DNA of 64,000 nt from Bartonella grahamii subsp. shimonis (GTDB lineage Bacteria; Pseudomonadota; Alphaproteobacteria; Rhizobiales; Rhizobiaceae). The DNA lies in NCBI RefSeq assembly GCF_036327415.1, contig NZ_CP123961.1, forward strand, positions 930,001 through 994,000, read 5' to 3'. A program made the translations under genes and the position numbers. Within the stretch, counting starts at the first letter, position 1. Each line of letters starts with the position of its first letter. Positions 51,962 to 60,798 of this stretch are shown here, one piece after another. Below the pieces are notes generated by a model. The model did not search any database. It was not told the origin of the DNA and saw only the letters and a program-made list of their open reading frames with translations.

Positions 51962-52793
51962 TCTTGTTTCCTTTAATTTAAAAATTGAGTAATTCAAAAT
52001 CGAGATATAGTGCATATACTCATGATATAAAGATCTCATGCACATGAGTTTCATATTGTACAAAAATCTTTTTTGTCAATTCAATTATTCTATAAAATTG
52101 CCAAAACACAAAAAAATCAAACAAATACCCCTTTTTTGTCATAATATACAATAAGAAAAACGAAATTATTACATGGTAAAATATATTTTTATCCTATAAC
52201 ATATTATACATAGTATACAATATATTACAAATATAAAAAAGTATATGATAAAATTTATTTATTTTATTTGAGAATGTAAAAATAAAATTATTAATTATAA
52301 AAATATAATATATAAATTATTATTTTTGTTTTGAATACTTGTAATTCAGTAAATTTATTTTTATTATTTATTTTATTAAATTTAATAATAAAAAACATAA
52401 TATATTATAATTATGACGTAATAGTATATATATTATAAGTATAAAACTATTCATTAAAACAATATAGAATATTTTTGTTTTTATAATATAATGATAATAC
52501 TTTATATATATTTATTCATTTCTATAAAATTATGCGATTATACTGTTTCAAAAAAATCAATTCTTTTTCTCATAGTTTAATTGTCTTACCAGTCACTTTC
52601 ATTATAAAAGTGGTATTATATCCCTAGAAAACAATAGCTGTGATATATAATGAACAAAAAGGTATTAGTTTTTAAAATTATCATGGCGCTATTTTTGCAA
52701 GTGAATAGAACTTATGGTTTTTACACTTGCATCAATAATTGTGATTCTAACATATAAACGAAGATGTTAACATATTTTGATATAGGATTGTGT
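51962..52793. other. extremely AT-rich region upstream of mucR
   Basis: About 830 bases, mainly A and T (52120-52560 most extreme), between divergent mucR and ptrB. No gene is supported. Such DNA is the type MucR-like proteins bind, so autoregulation is plausible, but no specific site was identified. Confidence 0.5.
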
Positions 52794-54887
52794 ATGACCC
52801 ACACTTTTGCAATTCCTCCCAAAGCACCTAGAATCACTCATAAGGAAATATATCATGGTATTTTTCGTGATGATCCCTATCATTGGCTACGTGCGTCTAA
52901 CTGGCAAGATGTTTTTAAAAATCCTAACTGTCTTGATCCAAATATTCGACATTATCTTGAAAAAGAAAATGCTTACCAATCAGCTCAAATGGCTGATACA
53001 AAATCATTACGAGATTTGCTTTTTACCGAAATGAAAAACAGGATCCAAGAGAATGATAGTTCTGTTCCTATAAAACATGGTCCGTTTGCTTACGGATTCT
53101 CTTATGTTACCGGAGGACAACAACCACATTATTTTCGGACATTAAGGAATGGCGGAGAAAAAAACGTTTACCTTAATGGTGATGCCTTGGCAGAAGGCAA
53201 AAAATATTTCAAGTTTGGTTCAGTTCAAGAATCTCCTGACCATAGACATGTGGTATGGACCTATGATGACAAAGGATCAGAATTCTATACAGCTAAAATT
53301 CGTAATTTTGAGACATTGTCTGACTGTATGGACACAATTACTAATACATCTGGTCAAATTGTATGGGATGCTAGATCTGAAGGTTTTTTCTATACTAAGA
53401 TGAATAAAAATCACCGACCTTCAGAGCTCTATTATCACCGATTAAACACTGATCAATCACAAGATAAGCTTATTTTTCGTGAAGACAATCCTGGTTTTTT
53501 CTTAGATCTAAGTGGCTCTAAGCTTAATGATGTTATTTATATTAATATTCATGATCATGAAACATCAGAGATCTGGTTGATTCCTGCTGAGTCACCTTTT
53601 ACTACTCCCCAATGTGTAAGGAGACGACAAAAAGGTATTGAATATTCACTTACAGAAGGGGGCGATGTCTTTTATATTCTGACCAATCTAGATAATGCAA
53701 AAGATTTCAAAATTATGGTAGCGCCATATACATCTCCACAATCAGAAAATTGGTCTGAGTTTGTTCCACATCAGCTTGGGTGCCTAATATTATCCCATGA
53801 TGCTTATCAAGATTTTCTTGTCTGGATCGAACGTTTTGAGGGGCTTCCACGTATAAAAGTAATGGAACGTACTACTAAACAAGTTCATTCCATTGCGTTT
53901 ACTGAAGAGGCTTATTCTTTAGGTTTGCAAGGGGGTGCAGAATATAACAGTCCAACTATTCGTTTTTCCTATTCGTCTATGACAACACCTGATCAAGTGT
54001 TTGATTATGAGATGAAAAGTCGTAAACGAATGCTTTTAAAAACACAAATAATTCCTTCTGGACATAATAAAGATGCATATCTAACACGACGTATTACAGC
54101 AATAGCAGATGATGGTGAGAAGATTCCTATTTCACTTTTTTATCATAAAAATACCCCTCTTGATGGTGGTGCGCCTTGTCTGCTTTACGGTTATGGTGCT
54201 TATGGGATCTCTATTCCTGCCAGTTTCAATAGTAATGTACTCTCTCTCGTAAACAGAGGTTTTATTTACGCTATTGCTCATATTCGTGGAGGAAAAGAAA
54301 AGGGAGTAGAATGGTATGAGAAAGGAAAATACCTCTTTAAGCACAATACATTTACAGATTTTATTGCTTGTGGGCGTTACCTTGTAAACAATAAATTCAC
54401 TTCTCACGATCGGCTTATTGCTCACGGTGGTTCAGCAGGTGGGATGTTGATGGGGGCTATTGCCAATATAGCTCCACAGGATTTTGCTGGAATCGTAGCG
54501 AATGTGCCTTTTGTTGATGTTTTAGCGACAATGTTAGATGCTTCGTTGCCACTCACACCTCCAGAATGGCCAGAATGGGGAAATCCTCTTGAATCAGAAG
54601 AAGATTATAAGCTTATTGCTTCTTATTCACCCTACGATAATGTCAAAGCTCAAAACTATCCCCCTATACTTGTGATGGCAGGATTAACAGATCCTCGTGT
54701 AACTTACTGGGAGCCTGCAAAATGGGTGGCAAAATTACGAGATTTAAAAACAGACGATAATGCAATTTTATTGCGTATTAATATGGATTCAGGGCACGCT
54801 GGTGCAGCTGGACGTTTTTCAAAGCTAGAAGAAGTTGCCTATATCTATGCATATATTCTAAAGATAGCAGGAAAAGACTGTTGCTAA
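52794..54887 (+). CDS. ptrB: oligopeptidase B (S9 family)
   Basis: A 697-residue serine peptidase that cleaves short peptides after Arg or Lys. The beta-propeller fills about residues 70-410, and the alpha/beta-hydrolase domain follows. The nucleophile motif is HGGSAGGMLMG (Ser about 552), the Asp is in the TDPRVTYWEP region and the His in SGHAGAAGR. The ATG at 52794 (MTHTFAIPPKAP) has TAGGA about eight bases upstream; an upstream start at 52764 is less likely. Confidence 0.95.
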   Translation: MTHTFAIPPKAPRITHKEIYHGIFRDDPYHWLRASNWQDVFKNPNCLDPNIRHYLEKENAYQSAQMADTKSLRDLLFTEMKNRIQENDSSVPIKHGPFAYGFSYVTGGQQPHYFRTLRNGGEKNVYLNGDALAEGKKYFKFGSVQESPDHRHVVWTYDDKGSEFYTAKIRNFETLSDCMDTITNTSGQIVWDARSEGFFYTKMNKNHRPSELYYHRLNTDQSQDKLIFREDNPGFFLDLSGSKLNDVIYINIHDHETSEIWLIPAESPFTTPQCVRRRQKGIEYSLTEGGDVFYILTNLDNAKDFKIMVAPYTSPQSENWSEFVPHQLGCLILSHDAYQDFLVWIERFEGLPRIKVMERTTKQVHSIAFTEEAYSLGLQGGAEYNSPTIRFSYSSMTTPDQVFDYEMKSRKRMLLKTQIIPSGHNKDAYLTRRITAIADDGEKIPISLFYHKNTPLDGGAPCLLYGYGAYGISIPASFNSNVLSLVNRGFIYAIAHIRGGKEKGVEWYEKGKYLFKHNTFTDFIACGRYLVNNKFTSHDRLIAHGGSAGGMLMGAIANIAPQDFAGIVANVPFVDVLATMLDASLPLTPPEWPEWGNPLESEEDYKLIASYSPYDNVKAQNYPPILVMAGLTDPRVTYWEPAKWVAKLRDLKTDDNAILLRINMDSGHAGAAGRFSKLEEVAYIYAYILKIAGKDCC

Positions 54888-54904
54888 TCCATAATATCTT
54901 TGTT

Positions 54905-54944
54905 TGAAAGTCCCCAATAATTTATTGGATTATAGGGACTTTCA
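54905..54944. terminator. bidirectional terminator between ptrB and sodB
   Basis: TGAAAGTCCC pairs perfectly with GGGACTTTCA over a 20-base loop, between two genes that converge (stops at 54887 and 54970). Confidence 0.6.
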
Positions 54945-54969
54945 TACACTAAGAAATTACCTAGATAGC

Positions 54970-55572
54970 TTAAAATTCACATTCTTCATAAAGTTTCAAA
55001 ACATAATCCCAATTAATTAAATGATCTACGAAGGATTCGAGGTACTTCGGTCGAGCATTGCGATAATCAATGTAATAGGAATGCTCCCATACATCGACAC
55101 CCAAAATAGGTCGAGCATTGTGAATTAAGGGATTTTCGCCATTGGGTGTTTTCATAATTTCAAGCTTGCCATCTTTAACAGCAACCCACGCCCATCCAGA
55201 ACCAAATTGGGCACTAGCGGCAGCAATAAAATCAGCGCGGAATTTGTCGTAACCGCCTAGATCAGCGTCAATAGCTTTTGCTAACTTTTCAGGAAGTTTT
55301 TGGCCACCACCATCTTTTTTCATCCAAAGCCAAAAGTGGTTATGATTGTAATACTGTGCTGCATTATTAAACAAACCAATATTTTTTCCAAAACTTTTTT
55401 TAACAATATCTTCAAGGCTTTCATTTTCTAAGCCTAACTCTTTCACAAAATTATTGGTGTTGTTAAGATAAGCGAGGTGATGCTTATCATGATGATATTC
55501 AAGCGTTTCTCGTGACATATAAGGCGAAAGGGCATCGTAATCATAAGGCAACGGGGGCAATTCAAAAGCCAT
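54970..55572 (-). CDS. sodB: superoxide dismutase (Fe/Mn)
   Basis: A 200-residue enzyme that removes superoxide. The metal ligands are visible: His in YHHDKHHLAYL, His in YYNHNHFWLWM, and Asp and His in DVWEHSYYIDY. The start MAFELPPLPYDYDALSPYMS is the SodB type, and an iron form is likely (inferred from overall similarity). It is cytosolic, without signal peptide. The ribosome site GAGGAG precedes the ATG. Confidence 0.96.
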   Translation of the reverse strand: MAFELPPLPYDYDALSPYMSRETLEYHHDKHHLAYLNNTNNFVKELGLENESLEDIVKKSFGKNIGLFNNAAQYYNHNHFWLWMKKDGGGQKLPEKLAKAIDADLGGYDKFRADFIAAASAQFGSGWAWVAVKDGKLEIMKTPNGENPLIHNARPILGVDVWEHSYYIDYRNARPKYLESFVDHLINWDYVLKLYEECEF

Positions 55573-56447
55573 TTAAAAATCTCCTCGATTCTAATTGTTA
55601 AGCTTATTCATAAGCCTAATTTGCCATTTACCGAATTTAAAAGCAAATGTTGAATACCTATTTGTATGAAATTAGTTTTAATGTCTCTCTTTTTGTAAAA
55701 GAAGCTTTTAGGAAATGTATGCTCATCAATCAAAAAGGGCATTGGTTTACATAAAGATTGCTTCTGAAGATTTTTTACATCTATGAGTGGGTAAAAAATA
55801 TCATTATCTTTTGAATAAAAAGTAAATGGAAATAGCTATTATTCCTTAGTTTTTATATCTCTATTTTTTCAAATACCAGATAAAATGTTTTTAATTTTTG
55901 CAAAGCCCTTCTAATCTATAGGTGTATCATAGTGTTTTCAACAGAATATTAAGTGTTATTTTTTAGGAGATATTTTTCAATGTGCTTGATTTCATTTTAT
56001 GGAGCTTCCCATGAATAATATAATGTAAAAGCTAGCGGACATTACCATCTTTACGCTTAATGAAAGAGCACAGCAGCACTATCATACACTTTACCTGTCC
56101 CCAATGTGGTGATAGCTTTTATCTTAATTAAGCAAGATGAGATTTTAATATATCAAGAAAAGTAAATCATATGCGAATTTATTAGATACATGGTAAACTA
56201 CAAGATTGTCATTTTCTGTTCTTAGAAAATCAATACAAAGAGCAGAATAATTGGTGGATAAATGGTTTCTACTTGTGTTAAAAGCACAACTGTATATCAG
56301 TTTCTGCTACGAATTTGTAATCGATGCAATGCCATACAAGACTTAGAAACTTTATGATAAAAAAGTAAGGTCTTTGATTTTCAGATATTGCGTCCAATCA
56401 CAGGAATCGCTATAAGGTGCAAGAGTCGCCATAAAGCGTGTTTTTTT
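55573..56447. other. gene-poor interval carrying integrase debris
   Basis: About 875 bases between sodB and tRNA-Gln. The only recognised element is the fragment at 56035-56165. The rest is AT-rich without supported frames. Confidence 0.5.
56035..56165 (-). pseudogene. integrase N-terminal fragment (copy F)
   Basis: On the minus strand this reads a degraded AITTLGTGKVYDSAAVLFH followed by a frameshift into taagcgtaaagatgg, homologous to the AVATLGAGKYNDGAGLLLHKRKDG coding stretch of copy D. It lies about 280 bases before tRNA-Gln, on the side opposite the secretion island. Confidence 0.6.
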
Positions 56448-56522
56448 TGGGGTATAGCCAAGCGGTAAGGCACCGGTTTTTGGTACCGGCATTCCCTGGT
56501 TCGAATCCAGGTACCCCAGCCA
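56448..56522 (+). tRNA. tRNA-Gln (anticodon TTG)
   Basis: A complete cloverleaf: acceptor TGGGGTA pairs with TACCCCA, then discriminator G and an encoded CCA. The anticodon stem CCGGT/ACCGG encloses a seven-base loop with TTG. The T arm contains GGTTCGAATCC. The sequence is close to the E. coli glutamine tRNA read by the same anticodon. A secretion island begins just past its 3' end. Confidence 0.97.
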
Positions 56523-56755
56523 ATTTTAGTGAAATTAGTTAATCAAAGTTCAGCTTAAGAGAGGATTAATCCCCTTAACCACCTGTTGCTATTCATAGCA
56601 AGTCTGGTAAGCTGAAAAATACCCATTTGTAGCGGGTTAGCTCTAAATATGGTAAGGTTTTCTTTTACTATAGGTATCGCTCAAAGAGCTCTTTTAAAAG
56701 ATTCTTTTTTATAAGAGGGGGGGTAAATGATTTATGCGCACTTGCTTTAGAAAAA

Positions 56756-57220
56756 CTATTTAGCTGGATTTTTTGCTCTATAGCAACACCAGCGGGTAAT
56801 TTTCCGTATTCCACCATCTTCATTACGCCGAACAGCGTAGCAATAATGCTGATTAGGAAACACATGCCGCTGCATGTCACGTACCATACCAGCAGCATGT
56901 CCATAGGGTGCTACACAATCAATAAACCACATATATTCTCCGCCTTGCCAATCCGCATCGGACAAAAGCTCTCCCTTTTCAAGCATAGATTGATGATTTT
57001 TTTCATCTAAAAAAGCCCAAGTGATAAAGGCACAAAATTCTCCACGTTCATTTTTATAGAGTTTATATTGCCCAGTCTGTAAAGCTGGTCCTAAATTTCG
57101 TTCGATATCCCAGATTCGCCAGCGGCGGTATAAGGGAGATGTAAGCATTAAAACAACCATAGCTCCTAACGCTGTAAGAGGATCTATGAGTGAAGGTGAT
57201 GAATTTTCATTTACAGACAT
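56756..57220 (-). CDS. RTX-toxin-type lysine acyltransferase (HlyC family), catalytic His replaced
   Basis: A 154-residue intact frame with the HlyC pattern: SPLYRRWRIWDIERNLGPAL, GQYKLY, FCAFITWAFLDE, DWQGGEYMWFIDCVAPYGH, then MVRDMQRHVFPN and a C-terminal RRNEDGGIRKITRW. HlyC enzymes move a fatty acyl group from ACP to toxin lysines. The family has His in SPLHRxW; here codon 31 is TAC (Tyr), so activity is probably lost, although the Asp of WFID is kept. Its ATG overlaps the adaptor stop (TAATG). A longer alternative frame at 56668-56904 is only a shadow. Confidence 0.82.
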   Translation of the reverse strand: MSVNENSSPSLIDPLTALGAMVVLMLTSPLYRRWRIWDIERNLGPALQTGQYKLYKNERGEFCAFITWAFLDEKNHQSMLEKGELLSDADWQGGEYMWFIDCVAPYGHAAGMVRDMQRHVFPNQHYCYAVRRNEDGGIRKITRWCCYRAKNPAK

Positions 57221-58561
57221 TATCTTTCCTTTAGAGATTGTTCTAAAATTTTGGTGATAGGTTCAAAGAAATAAGAAATGAGCCGACGTTTTGAGGTAAT
57301 GACATCCGTTGTCACAGTCATGCCAGGGATAAATTTAAGATGTTTGTTATTCAAAGTGATGTGATCTTGGTCAATTTTGATTAAAACAGCGTAGGCACCA
57401 TTAATTTCTTTATCATAGCGCGCTGTAGCGCCTACATTAACGACTGTACCGTGGATAACACCGAAACGTTCAGGTGGAAAGGCAGAAAACTTGATGTAAG
57501 CACGTTGACCCTTTTCTAAAAAACCAATATCTCGATTATCAAAAAACGCTTCAACAATGAGACCACCCGCACCAGGGACAATACGCATAAGAGTTTTTCC
57601 AGCCTCTACAAAGCCGCCCAAAGTATGATACTAAAATCATCGATACGTCCATCAACAGGTGCATAAAGTGATAAGTGGTCAAGACGGTATTGAGTGCTAT
57701 CAAGCTTTGCTTTTAATCCTTGAAGATTCAGTTCTGTTTCACGCGAAAGTTGCCGATAGCGGGCAATTTCATCGGAAATGAGACTTTTCCGTTGTTGGCG
57801 GAGGGTGTTTATTTCGGCGGCATTTTCTTCCAAACGTCTTTGATTGGTTAAAATTTCATGCTCGATCTTTTAAAGGTCATGTAAACACTCTAAATAAACG
57901 GCTTGGCTAATGACTTTTGTTTCCATCAGGCTTTTTGCAGCTTTTAATTTTCCTTGGCTTAATTGACGATCATCTTTCAACCTATCTAATTGCGCATGTT
58001 GTGTTGCTTGCGCATGTTGTGTTGCACCGCTGCGCTCGACGCGGTCCGCTTGTGCTTTTAGCGCTCTTAATTTATCTTGGAGAGATTGAAGGGTAGCGCT
58101 AATGAGTTTTTCTTCTTCTATTCTTGCAGTCTTATTGCCAGAAGGAGGAACAGGCAGATAGGCAAGCCTTTTGGTCACAAAATCTTTATCCAAAGGGTCA
58201 CCTTCATGCAAAGCTGTTAAAATAGCTGTTGCGATTTGTGCTTGAAGGGTTTGTTGCGCGATATCTGCTTGAACACGTGCGCGCTCATTGAGGGCTTCAC
58301 GGGGATCTAATTGAATAAGGAGATCACCTTGATGAACAAATTGCCCTTCTTTTCAAGGATTTTCTCAATGCGTCCTGTATTTTGCGCTTGGACCAGCTGA
58401 ACGTAAGCGGTGGGAATAACACTTCCTTGCCCCCGTGCAACAATCTCTGTTTTTGCGATAAAGCTGCCGATCACAATAAAGAGAAATAAAGCAATTAAAA
58501 CAGCAACAACCATATGAAGCGTTGGTGACAAAGGGCGCAAATAGGGAGCTTTATCTGCCAT
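57220..58561 (-). pseudogene. HlyD-type type I secretion membrane-fusion adaptor, multiply broken
   Basis: Pieces in order give one adaptor of about 445 residues: N-terminal cytosolic tail and one membrane helix (LHMVVAVLIALFLFIVIGSF), lipoyl-like half with GRIEKIL…EGQFVHQGDLLIQLDPREALNERARVQAD (in part), a long coiled coil, PVDGRIDDFSI and a C-terminal beta-barrel ending in LEQSLKER. Lesions: a lost A in the TTTT at 58350-58353 (plus strand), an in-frame stop at 57870-57872, and a lost base near 57627. It connected an inner-membrane ABC exporter to TolC. It overlaps the acyltransferase start by one base and follows the exporter gene. Confidence 0.85.
57990..58025. repeat. two tandem 18-bp units in the adaptor coiled-coil region
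   Basis: The unit ttgcgcatgttgtgttgc occurs twice without spacing, giving a repeated ATQHAQ in the coiled coil of the adaptor. In-frame, so it would lengthen the helix by six residues if the gene were expressed. Confidence 0.7.
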
Positions 58562-60210
58562 TTTTTGCCTCCAAATCAGTAAAGTTTAAGACGGTTGCAT
58601 GCTGAGGAAAGAGGTCACGTTTGTGGGTAATAACAAGAACACTTGCGAAAGTTTATATAAATGCTCCACAATTTGTGCACTGACAGTGTCATCCAATGCG
58701 GAAGTAGGTTCGTCCAAAATTAGAAGGCTTGGGTTTATCAGAAAGAAACAAGCCAAAGCCAAGCGTTGGCGGTGACCACCTGATAAAAAAACACCTTGCT
58801 CTCCCACTTGAGTATGGAGTCCTAGAGGCAACTGAGCAATCAAATCATGGCAAGCACTAACATATAGTGCAGCATCGATTTCATCTTTAGTGGCATCTGG
58901 TTTGGCAAGAAGCATATTCTCAAGAATGGTTCCGGAAAAAAGGCAAGGATTTTGAGGAAAATACGCGATTATTTCACGCACGCTACGGACATCAAAATTC
59001 TGTAAAGGTTGGGCATTAATCAATATCTTCTCGCTTGTTGGAGGTAGAGTCCACAAAGGAGTTTTGCCAAGGTTGTTTTCCGCATCCTGAAGGACCAAGC
59101 AACATAATCGGTTGCCCAGGTTGTAAACCGACAGCAAGATGATTGATAATGGGCTTATCTCCATAAGAAAAACAGACATCTTCAACTTCAAGATGAGGAG
59201 GAGCGCTGAGTTGAAGAGGTGGCTTTTCCTTTTCCCATTCTGGAGGGGAGTTAAGAATATTGCCCAAACGAAGACGAGAGATTTTCAAATGCTGCCATTC
59301 TTCCCATAGGGATGCAAGGCTTAAGATAGGATCAGAAACATTTCCGGTGAGGAGATGAAAGGCAATAAGTTGCCTTAGCGTAATCTGGTTTTGAAGAACT
59401 GCCTGAGCACCAAAAAAGATAATAAAAATAGTGAAAAGATCACCCAAAATATGACTTAAAGTCCCATTTAAGAGATGAAACTTACTGGTAGTGAGGCTTT
59501 GATCCAAACTACGGGCTAGAGTTTCTTGCATGCGTATCGTATGAGCAGATTCTTTTACGTGTGCTTTTATGGCTTCAAGATTGGTAAAACTTTCAATAAG
59601 GCGCGATTTATGGACAGCTTGCAGAGTGAAAGCACGGCGTAATTGGCGGCGCAAGAAGGGACCGACCAATGCTAAAGAAGTCATTTGTAACGGTAAAAAA
59701 ATAAGAACGATGAAAGTGAATTGCGGACTGATAGAAAAAAGTGCTGCGAGATAAATGATGGCGAACAAAACATTCAGCACAGTTGTTGCGATGGTTCCAG
59801 TTAAAAAAAACACGGATTGTATCGACTTCTCCGATACGCGTAAACAATTCTCCCACTTGCCAACGGCGTAAAGTGGGCAAGGAGAGACTTAACACATGGG
59901 TGTAAATGCGCTGTCCAAATTCTAGCGTAAGCCGATTGGCTAAATAAGCTCCTAAATAGCCTGATAGAGAGCTAAGAGCCGTGCTAAACAGCATGATAGC
60001 AATCATAAGGACAACAATAGCATAGAGGCTTTCCGCACGCTGAAAGGGTAAGATACGGTCAATAATCGCTTGAAAAATAAAAGGATTCACCAAGCCAAGT
60101 AAGCGCAAAACAATGGCCACAAGACTCAGTTCAATGACACAATGAATATATTTCTTGGTAGTTTTTGTGAAACAAGAGAACGATACTAGCTTTTCTTGTG
60201 AATGACTCAT
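58551..60210 (-). pseudogene. HlyB-type ABC exporter of type I secretion, multiply frameshifted
   Basis: Three overlapping frames rebuild one permease-ATPase of about 550 residues, without the N-terminal C39-like domain of HlyB. The membrane part has LGLVNPFIFQAIIDRILPFQ and RWQVGELFTRIGEVDTIR. The ATPase part has GPSGCGK (Walker A), LSGGHRQRLALA (signature) and LLILDEPTSALDD (Walker B). Lesions: 8 A instead of 7 at 59803-59810; a lost T at 59076-59079; a lost G at 59040-59041; a lost T at 58643-58644. Restored, the reading frame ends at 58551 in ATGGCAGATAA, overlapping the adaptor start. Confidence 0.85.
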
Positions 60211-60415
60211 TTGAATTTATGATTTTATTTAAGAGAAAGAGTGACGGATGTGGCATACTTAAACAGCACTGTAAATAGTATTATTGCTTAATTAAAATGT
60301 ACATTTTTTATGCGTGAAATATAAACATAATATATTTATTATTTATAAAGTATTTTATTATTATTTTTACAAATTATATTTTAAATTTGCTAAAATGAAT
60401 AATAATTAATTTTTA

Positions 60416-60437
60416 ATTGTATCGTTATGATACAGTT
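60416..60437. promoter_or_regulatory. operator-like palindrome between exporter and glycine-rich gene
   Basis: AATTGTATC and GATACAGTT face each other across GTTAT, eight of nine arm bases pairing (six perfect in TGTATC/GATACA). It lies 29 bases before the small-gene ATG and about 205 bases before the exporter start, in the shared divergent promoter region. The binding protein is unknown. Confidence 0.45.
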
Positions 60438-60465
60438 ATTTTTAATAATTACAAAGAGGATTTAT

Positions 60466-60798
60466 ATGTTTGGTTCATTTGGGTCTAGCATATCTAATGG
60501 TTGGTCTTATGTTTCTAATAAGTTGTCAAGTATTTCATCAATGAGTTTTTCAAGTAGTGGATCACGACCTGGGGGTACTGTTGGAGATTATCTCTCTGCA
60601 GCATATTCATCGGGATTAGTAGGATATCATGTAGGACAGACTGGTGGAGTATTTGTAGGAGGTGTTGCGGGAGCACTCGGAGTTGGTCCAGGTACGGTAG
60701 CAGGAGTGTTTGCTGGTGGTGGAATTGGTTCTGGTTTTGGCTTCGGTGTGGGAGGGCTTGTAGGGATAGGTTCTCAGTATAATGCATGCTATTATTAA
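60466..60798 (+). CDS. small glycine/serine-rich hydrophobic protein, candidate secreted toxin or bacteriocin
   Basis: An intact 110-residue frame after AAAGAGGA. Residues 1-36 are Ser/aromatic-rich with a single lysine (K19) and end in RPGG. The rest is hydrophobic and Gly-rich (GVFVGGVAGALGVGPGTVAGVFAGGGIGSG, in parts of up to 20) with several GxxxG-type helices, ending CYY. There is no classical signal peptide. Composition and place beside a type I exporter and acyltransferase suggest a cargo peptide such as a class II-like bacteriocin or small toxin. No homologue is recognised; a structural surface protein is the main alternative. An upstream ATG at 60427 lies before the ribosome site and is rejected. 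Confidence 0.7.
   Translation: MFGSFGSSISNGWSYVSNKLSSISSMSFSSSGSRPGGTVGDYLSAAYSSGLVGYHVGQTGGVFVGGVAGALGVGPGTVAGVFAGGGIGSGFGFGVGGLVGIGSQYNACYY

Noticed and set aside
56668..56904. 78-codon minus-strand frame at the 3' end of the acyltransferase gene
   Set aside because: It lies out of frame mostly inside the HlyC-like gene, and its sequence has no family resemblance; it is a shadow of that gene.
56523..60798. Search for RTX (GGxGxD) calcium-binding repeats or a large toxin gene in the secretion island
   Set aside because: No such repeats or long frame are present on either strand; the Gly-rich peptide lacks the Asp spacing of RTX nonapeptides.
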